Source of the DNA: Massilia sp. IC2-477
Lineage (GTDB): Bacteria > Pseudomonadota > Gammaproteobacteria > Burkholderiales > Burkholderiaceae_D
DNA: 64,000 nt
Assembly (NCBI RefSeq): GCF_020707265.1
Contig: NZ_JAJFEQ010000008.1
Location: 124,001 to 188,000 of the forward strand
Reading direction: 5' to 3'
Positions 44,037 through 53,237 of the stretch are shown piece after piece; the stretch's first letter is position 1; each line of letters starts with the position of its first letter. The notes under the pieces are model-generated. The model made no database searches and was not told the origin of the DNA. It saw only the letters and a program-made list of their open reading frames with translations. Position numbers and translations under genes: made by a program.

Positions 44037-45431
44037 CTAGGGGCGGGATCGTTCCTTGCGGTCGAGGAAGAGCAGCAGGAACGATCCGCTGGCAAGCACG
44101 GCCACCCCGATCCAGGCCGCGTTCAGCCCGCCGAGCGACTGGCTGTACACGTAGGACAGGCTGGACCAGAGCATCCAGGCGCAGGTGGCGCAGAACAGCA
44201 GGGGCAGCAGCGGATACAGGGGCACGCGAAACGGGCGCGGCAGGTCGGGCTCGCGCCGGCGCAGCACGAACAGCGACACGCCGCTCAGCAGGAAGAACAG
44301 CCAAAAAACCGGCGCCGTGAACTCGACCATGGACTTGAAGCCGCTGCCGAAGGCGACGCCGATGCCGACCAGCAGCAGCGCGGCGGCGCACTGGATCGAC
44401 ATCGCCACCGCCGGGGTGCCGCGTTCGCCGTCCCAGCGCCCGAGGCGGCTGAGGGGCGGCCAGTCGCGCCCCATCGCATAGCCGGTGCGGGCGCCGACGA
44501 TCATGGTGGCGTTGATCGAGGTCAGCGCCGAGATGGCGACCAGTACGGAGATGACGCGCTCGCCGGAGGCGCCGAAGGCCAGGCCCATGACGTCCGCCGC
44601 CAGCGCTTCGGATTTTGCCATGCCCTGCATGCCGAGCGTCTGCAGGCAGGCCCAGGTGACCATCAGGTAGAGCACGGTAATGATCAGGATCGAGAAGGTC
44701 AGCGCGCGCACCATGGAAGACGCCCCGCCGCGCACTTCGGCACTGATGTAGGCCGCCTCGTTCCAGCCGCCATAGGTGAGCAGCACGAAGACCATGGCCA
44801 GGCCGAAGGACACCGGCGCTGCCGCAGTCGCCGGGGCGGCGATGGCCGGCGCCGGATCGGTGAAGAAGGCCGCGGCCAGGGCCAGCAGCACCAGCCCGCC
44901 GATCTCGGCCAGCGTCAGCCACATCTGGGCGCCGGCGCCGGCGCGCAGGCCCTGCAGGTTGAGCAGCGACAGCACGACGATCACAGCGGCCGCATAGGCG
45001 GTCGCACCCCAGCCGTCCGGCAGCATGCTCAGCGGCACGGCCTGCTGCATGTAGTCGCCGAACACGAAGGCCAGCAGCGCGATCGACCCCGTGGTGATCA
45101 CCGCAAAGCGGGCCCAGCCGAACAGGAAGGCGGTGCCGCGGCCGTAGGCGCGGTGCAGGAAATGGTAGTCGCCGCCGGGGTGCGGATAGGCGGTCGTGAG
45201 TTCCGAATAGCACAGGGCGCCCACCAGCGAGATCAGTCCGCCGAGTATCCACATGAGGAACATCCAGTCGGCACTACCGCTGAGTCCGGCGACGATGGAG
45301 GGGGCTTTGAAGATGCCGGCGCCGATGACCACGCCAACTATCAGGGCAACTGCCTGGCGTAAATCAAGTACGCGTCGGGGCGCCGTGCCGTCGCCGGTCG
45401 ATGCAAACAAGTCCTCGTCGGTACGGTCCAT
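44037..45431 (-). CDS. APC superfamily amino acid permease
   Basis: 464-residue inner-membrane transporter with 12 helices. The family signature GVVIGAGIFKAPS in TM1 and the TM6 region TYGGWNEAAYISAEVRG mark an amino acid-polyamine-organocation permease of the LAT/YhdG-like type. The solute cannot be told from the sequence. The exported methyltransferase gene follows 32 nt downstream and may be co-transcribed. Confidence 0.9.
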   Translation of the reverse strand: MDRTDEDLFASTGDGTAPRRVLDLRQAVALIVGVVIGAGIFKAPSIVAGLSGSADWMFLMWILGGLISLVGALCYSELTTAYPHPGGDYHFLHRAYGRGTAFLFGWARFAVITTGSIALLAFVFGDYMQQAVPLSMLPDGWGATAYAAAVIVVLSLLNLQGLRAGAGAQMWLTLAEIGGLVLLALAAAFFTDPAPAIAAPATAAAPVSFGLAMVFVLLTYGGWNEAAYISAEVRGGASSMVRALTFSILIITVLYLMVTWACLQTLGMQGMAKSEALAADVMGLAFGASGERVISVLVAISALTSINATMIVGARTGYAMGRDWPPLSRLGRWDGERGTPAVAMSIQCAAALLLVGIGVAFGSGFKSMVEFTAPVFWLFFLLSGVSLFVLRRREPDLPRPFRVPLYPLLPLLFCATCAWMLWSSLSYVYSQSLGGLNAAWIGVAVLASGSFLLLFLDRKERSRP

Positions 45432-45610
45432 GGGTGCCGATCAACACTTGAGAGGGAACTTTGCCGGCAAGCGCGCCGGCCCGGGAGCATCGTGCACAGG
45501 CCCGTGCGAGGACCTGCGGCGACCGATTATAAGGAAGCGCCCGCCGGGGTGGCGCGCGCCTGAAACGCGTGGACGGGAGCCGGTCCGTCCATGCCGGCGG
45601 GTGAACCGGC

Positions 45611-46414
45611 TTATTTCGACGTGATGTTGACCATGCCCTTGAAGTCATATGGAATCACGACCGTCTGCACCTTGCCTTCGGCAATGCCTTCCGCGATCTT
45701 CATCTGGGCCTGGGCCTGCATGTAGCTGATGGCGCCCGCGTTGGCGTTCAGCGCGGCGATCCGCTCGGCTTCCTTCTTCGCGATCTGGACCTCGACTTCC
45801 TTGGTCTTCTCTTCGTTCTTGGCGCGCACCAGGTTGTCGGCGCTGGCCTTGACCGCGTCGCTCGGCACCATGCTGCCGACCCGCACCTGCGAGATTACGA
45901 TGCCGCTCAGCTTTTCCTCGTTGAGCGTGGCCGCCATCACTTCCTGGATTTCTTGCTCGATCTGGGCGCGGTTGTCGTTCATGTTCAGCGCCTCGTACTT
46001 GCGCGCCGTCTTGTACACGGCATTGCGCGCGGTCTGGTAGATGTAGGAATGCATCAGGTAGATGTCGCCGCTGTCGTCCACCGTATGGAAGGAGCGGCTC
46101 TTGTTGATGTACAGGTCGGACACCGACGAAGGCGTGATGTTGTAGATCACGCTGATGTCGAATTCCTTCATGGTCGAGTTGTCGGCCGCGAGCGGGGTCA
46201 GGTTCTGCACGTCGACGGTGACGTCCTTCACCGGGAAGGTGAGGATCTTGCCGACGATGGTCTGGTTGAAGCTGCCCGCGACGCGTTCCTCCGGTTCGAT
46301 GGTCTTGTCGAAGTTGACGCGCAAGCCCACTTCGCCGGTGTCGACGATGGTGCAGCCGCTGGCCAGGACGCCGACGGCGGCTGCCAAGGCGATCACGAGG
46401 TACAGTTTTTTCAT
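45611..46414 (-). CDS. SPFH/prohibitin-domain lipoprotein
   Basis: 267 residues from ATG 46414 (GGAGAG ribosome site). Signal with lipobox VLASGC, then an SPFH domain (IVDTGEVGLRVNF, FNQTIVGKILTFPVKDVTV) and a long charged coiled coil (AKNEEKTKEVEVQIAKKEAE) ending in a scaffold-type helix. Prohibitin-like proteins form rings that protect or scaffold membrane proteases; a lipoprotein version would sit on the outer face of the inner membrane or on the outer membrane. No FtsH or NfeD partner adjoins. Confidence 0.87.
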   Translation of the reverse strand: MKKLYLVIALAAAVGVLASGCTIVDTGEVGLRVNFDKTIEPEERVAGSFNQTIVGKILTFPVKDVTVDVQNLTPLAADNSTMKEFDISVIYNITPSSVSDLYINKSRSFHTVDDSGDIYLMHSYIYQTARNAVYKTARKYEALNMNDNRAQIEQEIQEVMAATLNEEKLSGIVISQVRVGSMVPSDAVKASADNLVRAKNEEKTKEVEVQIAKKEAERIAALNANAGAISYMQAQAQMKIAEGIAEGKVQTVVIPYDFKGMVNITSK

Positions 46415-46505
46415 TCTTCTCTCCTTCAGGTATGTCTTGGACGCGCCGTATGGACGGGCGCGCACGAACGATACCAGAGTTGGAAGAGAGAAAATCCTCG
46501 GTTTC

Positions 46506-47411
46506 TCACGCAGGCTGGGGGCCCAGCAGGAAGGGCAGCGCACGCGCCAGCAGGGCGTCCGGCGCTTCTTCCGGAATGTAGTGGCCGCAGTCCAGCGCCT
46601 CGCCTTCGACCCGGGTGGCCACTTTGCGCCATTCCCGCAGCGGATCGAAGCAGCGCTGCACCACGCCCTGCGCGCCCCACAGCGCCAGCAGCGGCGTGTC
46701 GATGCGGCGGCCCGCATCGCGGTCGGCACGGTCATGTTCCAGGTCGATGCCGGCCGCCGCGCGGTAGTCTTCGCAGATGCCGTGGGCAGTGCCGCTCAAG
46801 GCCAGGCAGCGCGCGTACTCGGCCAGCGCGCGCGCATCGAAGGGCGCCAGCCCGGCGCTGCGCCGGCCCATCACGTCGCGCAGGTAGGCAGCCGGATCGG
46901 CCTCGATCAGGCGTTCCGGCAGCGGCGCCGGCTGGATCAGGAAGAACCAGTGCCAGTAGGCGCGCGCGAAGGCTTCGCCGGTGCCTTCGTACATCGCCAG
47001 GGTCGGCGCGATGTCGAGCAGCACGGCCCGGCGCACCGCCTGCGGATGGTCGGCCATCAAACGGTGCGCCACACGCCCGCCGCGGTCGTGCGCCATCACG
47101 CGGAAGTCATCGAAACCGAGTGCGCGCATCACGGCCAGCATGTCGGCGGCCATGGTGCGCTTGCTGTAGTTCATATGGTCAGGCGCGCCCGCCGGCTTGG
47201 ATGAATCGCCATAGCCGCGCAGGTCGCAGGCGACCACCGTGAAGTGCTGCTGCAGGGCGGGCGCCAGCTTGTGCCAGATCGCATGGGTCTGCGGATGGCC
47301 GTGCAGCAGCAGCAGGGGCGGACCCGCCCCGCCCACGACGCCCGCGATCGACACGCTGTCGTCGACCGGAATACGAAACTGGCGAAAGCCTGGAAACAAC
47401 GCGTTTTGCAT
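46506..47411 (-). CDS. Alpha/beta hydrolase, fluoroacetate-dehalogenase-like
   Basis: 301 residues. Nucleophile elbow AHDRGGRVAHR with Asp109, and the downstream YWHWFFLIQ, reproduce two diagnostic parts of fluoroacetate dehalogenases: the DRGGR arginines that bind the carboxylate and the His-Trp halide pocket. The oxyanion block LLLHGHPQTHAIW and the C-terminal DCGHYIPEE histidine are also present. Members remove halide from haloacetates; some paralogues prefer other substrates. Divergent from a TonB-dependent receptor, 194 nt between starts. Confidence 0.88.
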   Translation of the reverse strand: MQNALFPGFRQFRIPVDDSVSIAGVVGGAGPPLLLLHGHPQTHAIWHKLAPALQQHFTVVACDLRGYGDSSKPAGAPDHMNYSKRTMAADMLAVMRALGFDDFRVMAHDRGGRVAHRLMADHPQAVRRAVLLDIAPTLAMYEGTGEAFARAYWHWFFLIQPAPLPERLIEADPAAYLRDVMGRRSAGLAPFDARALAEYARCLALSGTAHGICEDYRAAAGIDLEHDRADRDAGRRIDTPLLALWGAQGVVQRCFDPLREWRKVATRVEGEALDCGHYIPEEAPDALLARALPFLLGPQPA

Positions 47412-47605
47412 ATCGATATTTGCTCAGTGTGAGAGTGAAAAGTGTAGCAGGGCGCGGCAGCACATCCTTACGCCAGCCTGACTGTTGTAAATATGCTGGT
47501 TTGCAAGTTTCCGAATTGACATCCTCTAGCGTGCCCAGCAGTATCGAATGGCGCCTTTCGCATGCAGCGAGTCCGGCGCGGTCCAACAACAAGAGGAAAA
47601 TCACG

Positions 47606-50101
47606 ATGCACAAAACTGTAACGGAAAAAACCGTCCTTGCCCTCGCCATCGCCTCACTGTTTTCAAGCGCCCACGCCCAGGACGCCGCGCCCCCGTCCAC
47701 CGATCCCGGCGCCGCGGCCACGGTGGTGGTGACCGGCACCCGCGTCGCCAACCGCACCGCGCTCGACACCGCCGCACCGGTCGACATCATCTCGGCCGAG
47801 ACCCTGAAAAATACCGGCAGCACCGAAATCAACCAGGCGCTGTCGATCGCGCTGCCCTCGCTGAACTTCCCGCGCCCCGCGATCACCGACGGCACCGACA
47901 CCATCCGTCCGGCCACCCTGCGCGGCATGGCGCCGGACCAGACCCTGGTGCTGGTGAATTCCAAGCGCCGCCACGCGTCCTCGCTGGTGAACGTGAACGG
48001 CTCGATCGGGCGCGGCTCGGCGGCGGTGGACATGAACACGATCCCGACCGCGATCGTGAAAAGCATCGAGGTGCTGCGCGACGGCGCCGCCGCGCAATAC
48101 GGCTCGGACGCGATCTCCGGCGTGGTCAACCTGCGTCTGCGCACCGACCGCAGCGGCGGCGAAGCCAGCGTCACCTACGGCGCGCGCAAGACCGAATACG
48201 ATTTGTGGAACGACGTCGCCCCGACGGGCGCCACCTGGACCGCACCGGGCTCGCGCGAACGCACCGACGGCCAGACCGCCACCGTCAGCCTGTGGAAGGG
48301 CCTGGCCCTGGGCGAGGACGGCTACCTGACCATCGCGGCCGAGTACAAGGACCAGCACCGCACCGAACGCAGCGGCTACGACATGCGCCAGCAGTATCCG
48401 CGCCTGGCCAACGGCAGCTTCGATCCGCGCGAACTGACCATCAACCGCTTCAACGCCTGGTATGGCGAACCGGAGATGGAGCAGGCGACCGTGTTTGCCA
48501 ATGCGGGCTCCAACCTGGGCGGCGGCGTCAAGCTGTACGGCTGGGCGAGCTACCAGAACCGCGAGGCCCGTTCCGGCGGCTTCTTCCGCCCGGCCCAGGA
48601 CGCGCGCAACATCATCTCGATCTACCCGGACGGCTTCCTGCCGATCATCGCGCCCACCGTCGACGACTTCGCGCTCACGGGTGGCGTCACCTGGACCCAG
48701 GGCAGCTGGGACATGGACGCCTCGCTCGGCTACGGCAAGAACAAGATGAAGTACGACATCCAGAACACGCTGAACCGCTCGATCGGCCCGACCAGCAAGC
48801 GCGAGTTCTATGCCGGCGGCTATGCCTACGACCAGCTGGTGTTCAACCTGACCGGTGTGCGCTCGCTCGATGTCGGCGCCTTGTCTTCTCCGCTGAACCT
48901 GGCGGTCGGCGTGGAGGCGCGGCGCGAAGGCTACGAGCTGTTCGCGGGCGAGCCGGATTCCTGGCGCGCCGGTCCCGAGATCCTGCCGAGCGGCGTGCCG
49001 GCGGCGCCGGGCGCCCAGGTGTTCCCGGGCTTCCGCCCCTCGAACGAAGTGGATGCGCATCGCAGCGCGGTTGGCGCCTTCGTCGACCTGGAAGCGAACA
49101 TCACGCCCGAGTTCCTGGCCTCGGTCGCCGTCCGCGGCGAACACTACACCGACTTTGGCAACAGCCTGGCCGGCAAGCTCTCCGGCCGCTACGACTTCAG
49201 CAAGTCCTTTGCGCTGCGCGGCGCGATCCAGAACGGCTTCCGCGCGCCGTCGCCGCAGCAGCAGAACTTCACCGCCACCTCGACCAACTTCATCAACGGC
49301 GTGCCCTTCGAGATCACGACCTTCAAGCCGACCGACCGGGTCGCTGTGGCGCTGGGCGCCCGGCCGCTGGAGGCGGAGAAGTCGGTCAACGCCTCGCTCG
49401 GCGCGGTGCTGCGCTTTGATCCGTTCAGCATCACGATCGATGCCTACCGCATCGAGATCGAGGACCGCATCGTCCTGTCCGAGAACCTGACCCAGACCAA
49501 CGTGCGCAATTACATCATCGCGCAAGGAATCAACGGCGTCGGTGGCGGGCGCTTCTTCATCAACGGCGTCGATACCCGCACCCAGGGCGTGGACGTGGTG
49601 GTGAGCTGGCCGTGGAAGACGGCGGCTGCCGGTAACTTCGACTTCACCGTGGCCGGCAACTTCACCGACACCAAGGTCACCAAGACCCCGGTGACGGCGC
49701 AGCTCGCAGCCCTGAACCCGGCGCCGGTGCTGTTCGACCGCCTGAACGTGCTCTCGCTGGAGAAAGGCCAGCCGGAGAACAAGGTCAGCGCCAACGTGAA
49801 TTGGAAGCTCGGCCAGTGGGGTGCGACCTTCCGCGCCACCCGCTACGGCAAGGTGCTCTCGCCCGGCACCACGGCGGCGCTGGACTTCTGGATGGGGGCG
49901 AAGACGGTGGTGGACCTGGAAGGACGGGTGGCGCTCACGCCCAAACTGAGCCTGGCGCTGGGTGCGGATAACCTGTTCGACCAGTACCCGGAAACCCAGC
50001 CGCCGGCGCTGAACACCACCGGCAACACGCCGTTCGCGAACTACGCACCCTTCGGGCGTGGCGGGCGCTTCATCTACGCCCGCATGAACTACGGCTTCTA
50101 A
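47606..50101 (+). CDS. TonB-dependent receptor (full length)
   Basis: 831-residue outer-membrane receptor; ATG 47606 with AAGAGGA upstream. Signal peptide to about residue 25 (SSAHAQ). TonB box-like VVVTGTRV, plug motifs GSTEINQALSIALPSL and IEVLRDGAAAQYGSDAISGV, then a 22-strand barrel ending in FIYARMNYGF with the C-terminal aromatic residue for BAM insertion. Resembles siderophore/vitamin-type receptors more than the large glycan receptors. Cargo unknown; no transporter genes adjoin. Followed by a hairpin repeat. Confidence 0.93.
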   Translation: MHKTVTEKTVLALAIASLFSSAHAQDAAPPSTDPGAAATVVVTGTRVANRTALDTAAPVDIISAETLKNTGSTEINQALSIALPSLNFPRPAITDGTDTIRPATLRGMAPDQTLVLVNSKRRHASSLVNVNGSIGRGSAAVDMNTIPTAIVKSIEVLRDGAAAQYGSDAISGVVNLRLRTDRSGGEASVTYGARKTEYDLWNDVAPTGATWTAPGSRERTDGQTATVSLWKGLALGEDGYLTIAAEYKDQHRTERSGYDMRQQYPRLANGSFDPRELTINRFNAWYGEPEMEQATVFANAGSNLGGGVKLYGWASYQNREARSGGFFRPAQDARNIISIYPDGFLPIIAPTVDDFALTGGVTWTQGSWDMDASLGYGKNKMKYDIQNTLNRSIGPTSKREFYAGGYAYDQLVFNLTGVRSLDVGALSSPLNLAVGVEARREGYELFAGEPDSWRAGPEILPSGVPAAPGAQVFPGFRPSNEVDAHRSAVGAFVDLEANITPEFLASVAVRGEHYTDFGNSLAGKLSGRYDFSKSFALRGAIQNGFRAPSPQQQNFTATSTNFINGVPFEITTFKPTDRVAVALGARPLEAEKSVNASLGAVLRFDPFSITIDAYRIEIEDRIVLSENLTQTNVRNYIIAQGINGVGGGRFFINGVDTRTQGVDVVVSWPWKTAAAGNFDFTVAGNFTDTKVTKTPVTAQLAALNPAPVLFDRLNVLSLEKGQPENKVSANVNWKLGQWGATFRATRYGKVLSPGTTAALDFWMGAKTVVDLEGRVALTPKLSLALGADNLFDQYPETQPPALNTTGNTPFANYAPFGRGGRFIYARMNYGF

Positions 50102-50110
50102 GGGGATGTT

Positions 50111-50222
50111 GTAGGGTGGGCGGGTTTCCTGCCCACGCGGTGATTGTTGCAGGCTTCGCGGACGGGCCGGATGATCTCGCAGCTAGCTATCGCCGCGTGG
50201 GCGGAGAATCCGCCCACCCTAC
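50111..50222. repeat. GTAGGGTGGGC hairpin repeat, copy A
   Basis: 112-bp element between the receptor and a convergent membrane-protein gene. Outer arms GTAGGGTGGGCGG (50111-50123) and CCGCCCACCCTAC (50210-50222) and inner arms GCCCACGCGG (50131-50140) and CCGCGTGGGC (50193-50202) are perfect inverted repeats. The second copy at 60484-60592 aligns in reverse orientation. Family resembles REP/BIME-like extragenic hairpins; it may also work as a bidirectional transcript end. Confidence 0.85.
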
Positions 50223-50229
50223 GACAGCG

Positions 50230-51042
50230 TCAGACAGCAGGAGGCGCGCCGGCGCCCGCGCCGGCGCTCAGCAGCCAGGCCAGCAGCAGCAGGAAGACCA
50301 TCCAGCTGGCGAACAGCCTTGATAAGCGGCGGATGTCGGCCGGGTTCTCGAACAGGGTCGGGCGGGTGTACTGGACGCCGGCGAAGTAGGCCGCGAACAC
50401 GGTCGCCAGGTAGTGCACGGCGCCGAACATCTCGCCCAGCTCGCCCTTGCGCGGATGCTCGATCAGCGCATGCGACAGCGCCACCAGCACCAGGTAGATG
50501 ATGGAAGCCGACAGCGGCGGCAGGTACAGGCCGAGCTTTTCGACCCAGCTGCGCACGCCCGGCTTGAAGCGCGCCACCAGCGGCAGGATCAGGTTGTGCG
50601 TGAGGCCGGCGATGGCGATCAGCTTGAGCAGCACGTTCTTGTGCAGGCTGCCGTCGCCGACCGCGAGGTTGTGGATATTCGTTTCGCCCTGGCGGTTATT
50701 CTGCAGGAAGTATTCGGACGACTGCACATTCAGGATGCGCTGGAACCAGGAGATCTCTTCCAGCGCCGCCAATGCGCACAGCAGGCTCAGGCCGCCCAGC
50801 GCCAGCAGTTCCAGCACGCCGCGGTCGGCGCGTTTCAGGCGCTCGAAAAAGGCGAAGCCGAGCAGCATCGAGATCACGGTAAAGCACAGGAACTGCATCC
50901 ATTCGACGATGCCGTCCTCGATCAGGATGTGCCACAGGGCGGCCGTGTCGCCCCGGTTGGCGAGCGCCAGGAAGAGGATGAAGAGATTGATGACGATCCC
51001 GGTGGCGATGGCGGGATGAAGAAGCGACTGCTTGTTGGCCAC
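50230..51042 (-). CDS. Polytopic membrane protein (EEISW family, unknown)
   Basis: 270 residues with about seven helices. Central motif ALEEISWFQRIL resembles the AGEEISWGQR motif common to an uncharacterised family of bacterial membrane proteins. Third gene of the sialidase-like operon, starting 3 nt after the previous stop. Function not known. Confidence 0.75.
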   Translation of the reverse strand: MANKQSLLHPAIATGIVINLFILFLALANRGDTAALWHILIEDGIVEWMQFLCFTVISMLLGFAFFERLKRADRGVLELLALGGLSLLCALAALEEISWFQRILNVQSSEYFLQNNRQGETNIHNLAVGDGSLHKNVLLKLIAIAGLTHNLILPLVARFKPGVRSWVEKLGLYLPPLSASIIYLVLVALSHALIEHPRKGELGEMFGAVHYLATVFAAYFAGVQYTRPTLFENPADIRRLSRLFASWMVFLLLLAWLLSAGAGAGAPPAV

Positions 51043-51045
51043 TGA

Positions 51046-51741
51046 TTACTCCTTAATGGGTGAAAACGGTTCGTTGCCGGTGCTGTGCAGCGCCGGCAGC
51101 TCATGCTGGACCGCGGCCGGCTGCGCGCGGCTAGTGCGGCCGAGCAGGGCGCGCAGGGCGGCGGCGCCGAGGGAAACGAGGGCCCAGGCCCACAGCAGCG
51201 GGTCGAGCAGCGCATCGGCCAGGTTCCCGCTCGGCAGGCGCAGGAGCGAGAACAGCAGCAGGGCGCCGAGGACGGCGCAGGAAGTCCTTCTCGCCCGGCC
51301 CTTCAGCACGGACCAGGCGCAGGCCCCCGCCAGCAGCACGGCGCACAGCGCCGCACCAGGGCCGAAGCCCGCATAGTAAAAGCCACGCGAGAGCAGGCCG
51401 AAGGCGTCGAGGTAGAGCAGCGCGCCGCCCAGCGCCAGTGCGGCCGCCAGCTGGGTCGGCATGGTCCCTGGACGTTCGCCGCGCCAGCGCGCATGGAGCC
51501 GGGCGACGCACAGGGCGGCCAGCAGCGCGCTCGGGTACTGGAAGGCCAGGCCCAGGTGCCAGGCCGGCGAGGCCGCACCCGGCAGCGCCATCAGGAGCAG
51601 GCTGCCCGCCACGATGCCGGCCAGCGCGCGCGGCGGCATGCGCCAGGCTGCCGGCCAGGCACCCGCGACCAGCGCGGCCAGCACCAGGCCCCAGGCCAGG
51701 CGGGCGTACACGAACTGCAATCCGAGTTCAGGCAATGCCAT
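51046..51741 (-). CDS. Hydrophobic membrane protein (hypothetical)
   Basis: 231 residues, six to seven predicted helices (RLAWGLVLAALVAGAW, ALAGIVAGSLLLMALPG, AAALALGGALLYLDAFGLL) and a soluble C-terminal tail. Its ATG overlaps the stop of the sialidase-like gene (TGATG), indicating coupled translation. Not recognised as any transporter family. Confidence 0.75.
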   Translation of the reverse strand: MALPELGLQFVYARLAWGLVLAALVAGAWPAAWRMPPRALAGIVAGSLLLMALPGAASPAWHLGLAFQYPSALLAALCVARLHARWRGERPGTMPTQLAAALALGGALLYLDAFGLLSRGFYYAGFGPGAALCAVLLAGACAWSVLKGRARRTSCAVLGALLLFSLLRLPSGNLADALLDPLLWAWALVSLGAAALRALLGRTSRAQPAAVQHELPALHSTGNEPFSPIKE

Positions 51742-52904
51742 CAGATGTTCTCCCCAATGCTGATCCGGTACCGGTGATGCGCGATCGCCTGGCGCTGGAA
51801 GGTATAGGTAACGTGCAGCTCATTGCCGACCTGCTGCATGGTTGGATACGAAAACTCGTCGCCAGCGCCGCCGGTGGCGACGTCCGCCACCTTCTGCCAG
51901 GTCTGGCCGTCTTTCGACAGCGACAGGCGCAACGTGCTGCGCGAGGAATCGCGGGCGCCCATGTGGTTGTGCAGCATCAGGAAGTCGCCGTTGGCCAGGC
52001 GCAGCGCGGCCAGCGAGGTGCTTTCGTTGTTGAGGTCCAGCGGCGGCAGGTCTTCCCAGCTGGCGCCGCCGTCGCGGCTGTAGGCGTGCTGCACACGCCG
52101 CTCGTCGCTGGCGTCGCGCATCCAGGCGCGCACCTCGTTGCGCGAGACCGGCACGATGGCCGGCTGCAGCGTGGTGGTGCGTGCGCCGATGCGCCCCAGA
52201 CCGGCGGGCTCGCCGTCCGGGCCGAAGGACATCAGCATCGGGTACTTGATGCCGAGCTCGAAGTAGACCGGCAGCCACCAGCCGCCGTCGACCAGGCCGA
52301 CGGCATTGGTGCGCACCAGCACGCTGGTATTGAACAGCGGCGACATCGGCAGCACGCGCTTCATCTGGAACGAAGCGCCTTCGTCGGAGGACACCATGTG
52401 GGCCACGCGCGAGGCTGCCCAGCCGCCCAGGCCGGTGGCGACTACATACAGGTGGATGCGGCCGCTGCGGTCGGTCCAGGCCACCGGGTTGCCGATGCGG
52501 CGCACGCCGAAGCCGAGTGCCTTGCCGAGCGAATCGCGGCTGGCGACTTCCCAGGGCTCGCCCCACTTGCCGTTGTGCCACTGCGATGCGTAGACCTTGA
52601 CGTCCGGACCGCTCTCGCGGCTGCCGGCCCACCAGAAGGTCACCATGCGGTCGCCCGGCAGGGTGGCCATGGCGCTGGCGTGGGCGGAGGGCGTGTTGCG
52701 CGGCATCGGGATCAGGGAACGCGACAGCTCGGACAGGGTCGCGCGCCCGGGCACGACCGACGGCAGGGTCGACGGCGCGGCGGCGGCGCGGGCGCTGCGG
52801 GTCCAGCGCGCCGCTTCGGCGGCGCCGATGACCAGCACCACGGTCATGCAGGCAAGGGCGATGCGGCTGCGCGCAGCAGCGCGCGGTGGCAGGGGACGCT
52901 CCAT
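51741..52904 (-). CDS. Sialidase-like BNR-repeat protein, membrane anchored
   Basis: 387 residues from ATG 52904 (GGGAG close upstream). One N-terminal helix (IALACMTVVLVIGAAEA) acts as anchor or signal. The rest is a six-bladed beta-propeller of the sialidase superfamily with Asp-box repeats such as SSDEGASF, SRDGGASW and SLSKDGQTW. Sialidase catalytic residues cannot be assigned with certainty, so exo-sialidase activity is only possible; it could be a glycan-binding propeller. Leads a three-gene operon with two membrane proteins of unknown role. Confidence 0.82.
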   Translation of the reverse strand: MERPLPPRAAARSRIALACMTVVLVIGAAEAARWTRSARAAAAPSTLPSVVPGRATLSELSRSLIPMPRNTPSAHASAMATLPGDRMVTFWWAGSRESGPDVKVYASQWHNGKWGEPWEVASRDSLGKALGFGVRRIGNPVAWTDRSGRIHLYVVATGLGGWAASRVAHMVSSDEGASFQMKRVLPMSPLFNTSVLVRTNAVGLVDGGWWLPVYFELGIKYPMLMSFGPDGEPAGLGRIGARTTTLQPAIVPVSRNEVRAWMRDASDERRVQHAYSRDGGASWEDLPPLDLNNESTSLAALRLANGDFLMLHNHMGARDSSRSTLRLSLSKDGQTWQKVADVATGGAGDEFSYPTMQQVGNELHVTYTFQRQAIAHHRYRISIGENI

Positions 52905-53237
52905 ACACTCCCGGCGGACCGGGCTGGCCGGGTCCGCGACACGTTGACTGTTACAGGTTTGAGAACTGCAGGGTTCGCGTCCAGGCGGAACGGGCATTCC
53001 GCGGTCTCTTTCGGGACGAAGCTGGCTGAGCTATAACCTGGCAAAGCCGCTATCCTACAGGAAAGAGCTCACAATGTGACATGGAACTTTCGTATTTACA
53101 GGGCTCCCGCGCCACACTTCGGTCGAACGGATAGCCGGTTCACGGGCCGGTTTCGGGACTTCGTCGCCCTGCGACTTGCCGCAATAGCATCGGCTCGGCA
53201 GAATGCGCTCATCTTGAACACATCGGAGTGAGACAGT
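52905..53237. other. Divergent upstream region of sialidase-like operon and kinase
   Basis: About 330 bases, partly less G+C-rich. A CGGACC/GGTCCG hairpin (about 52917-52938) lies in the leader of the sialidase-like gene. No clear promoter pair or coding frame was found. Confidence 0.45.

Noticed and set aside
47663..49525. 620-residue minus-strand frame over the second TonB receptor
   Set aside because: Antisense shadow.
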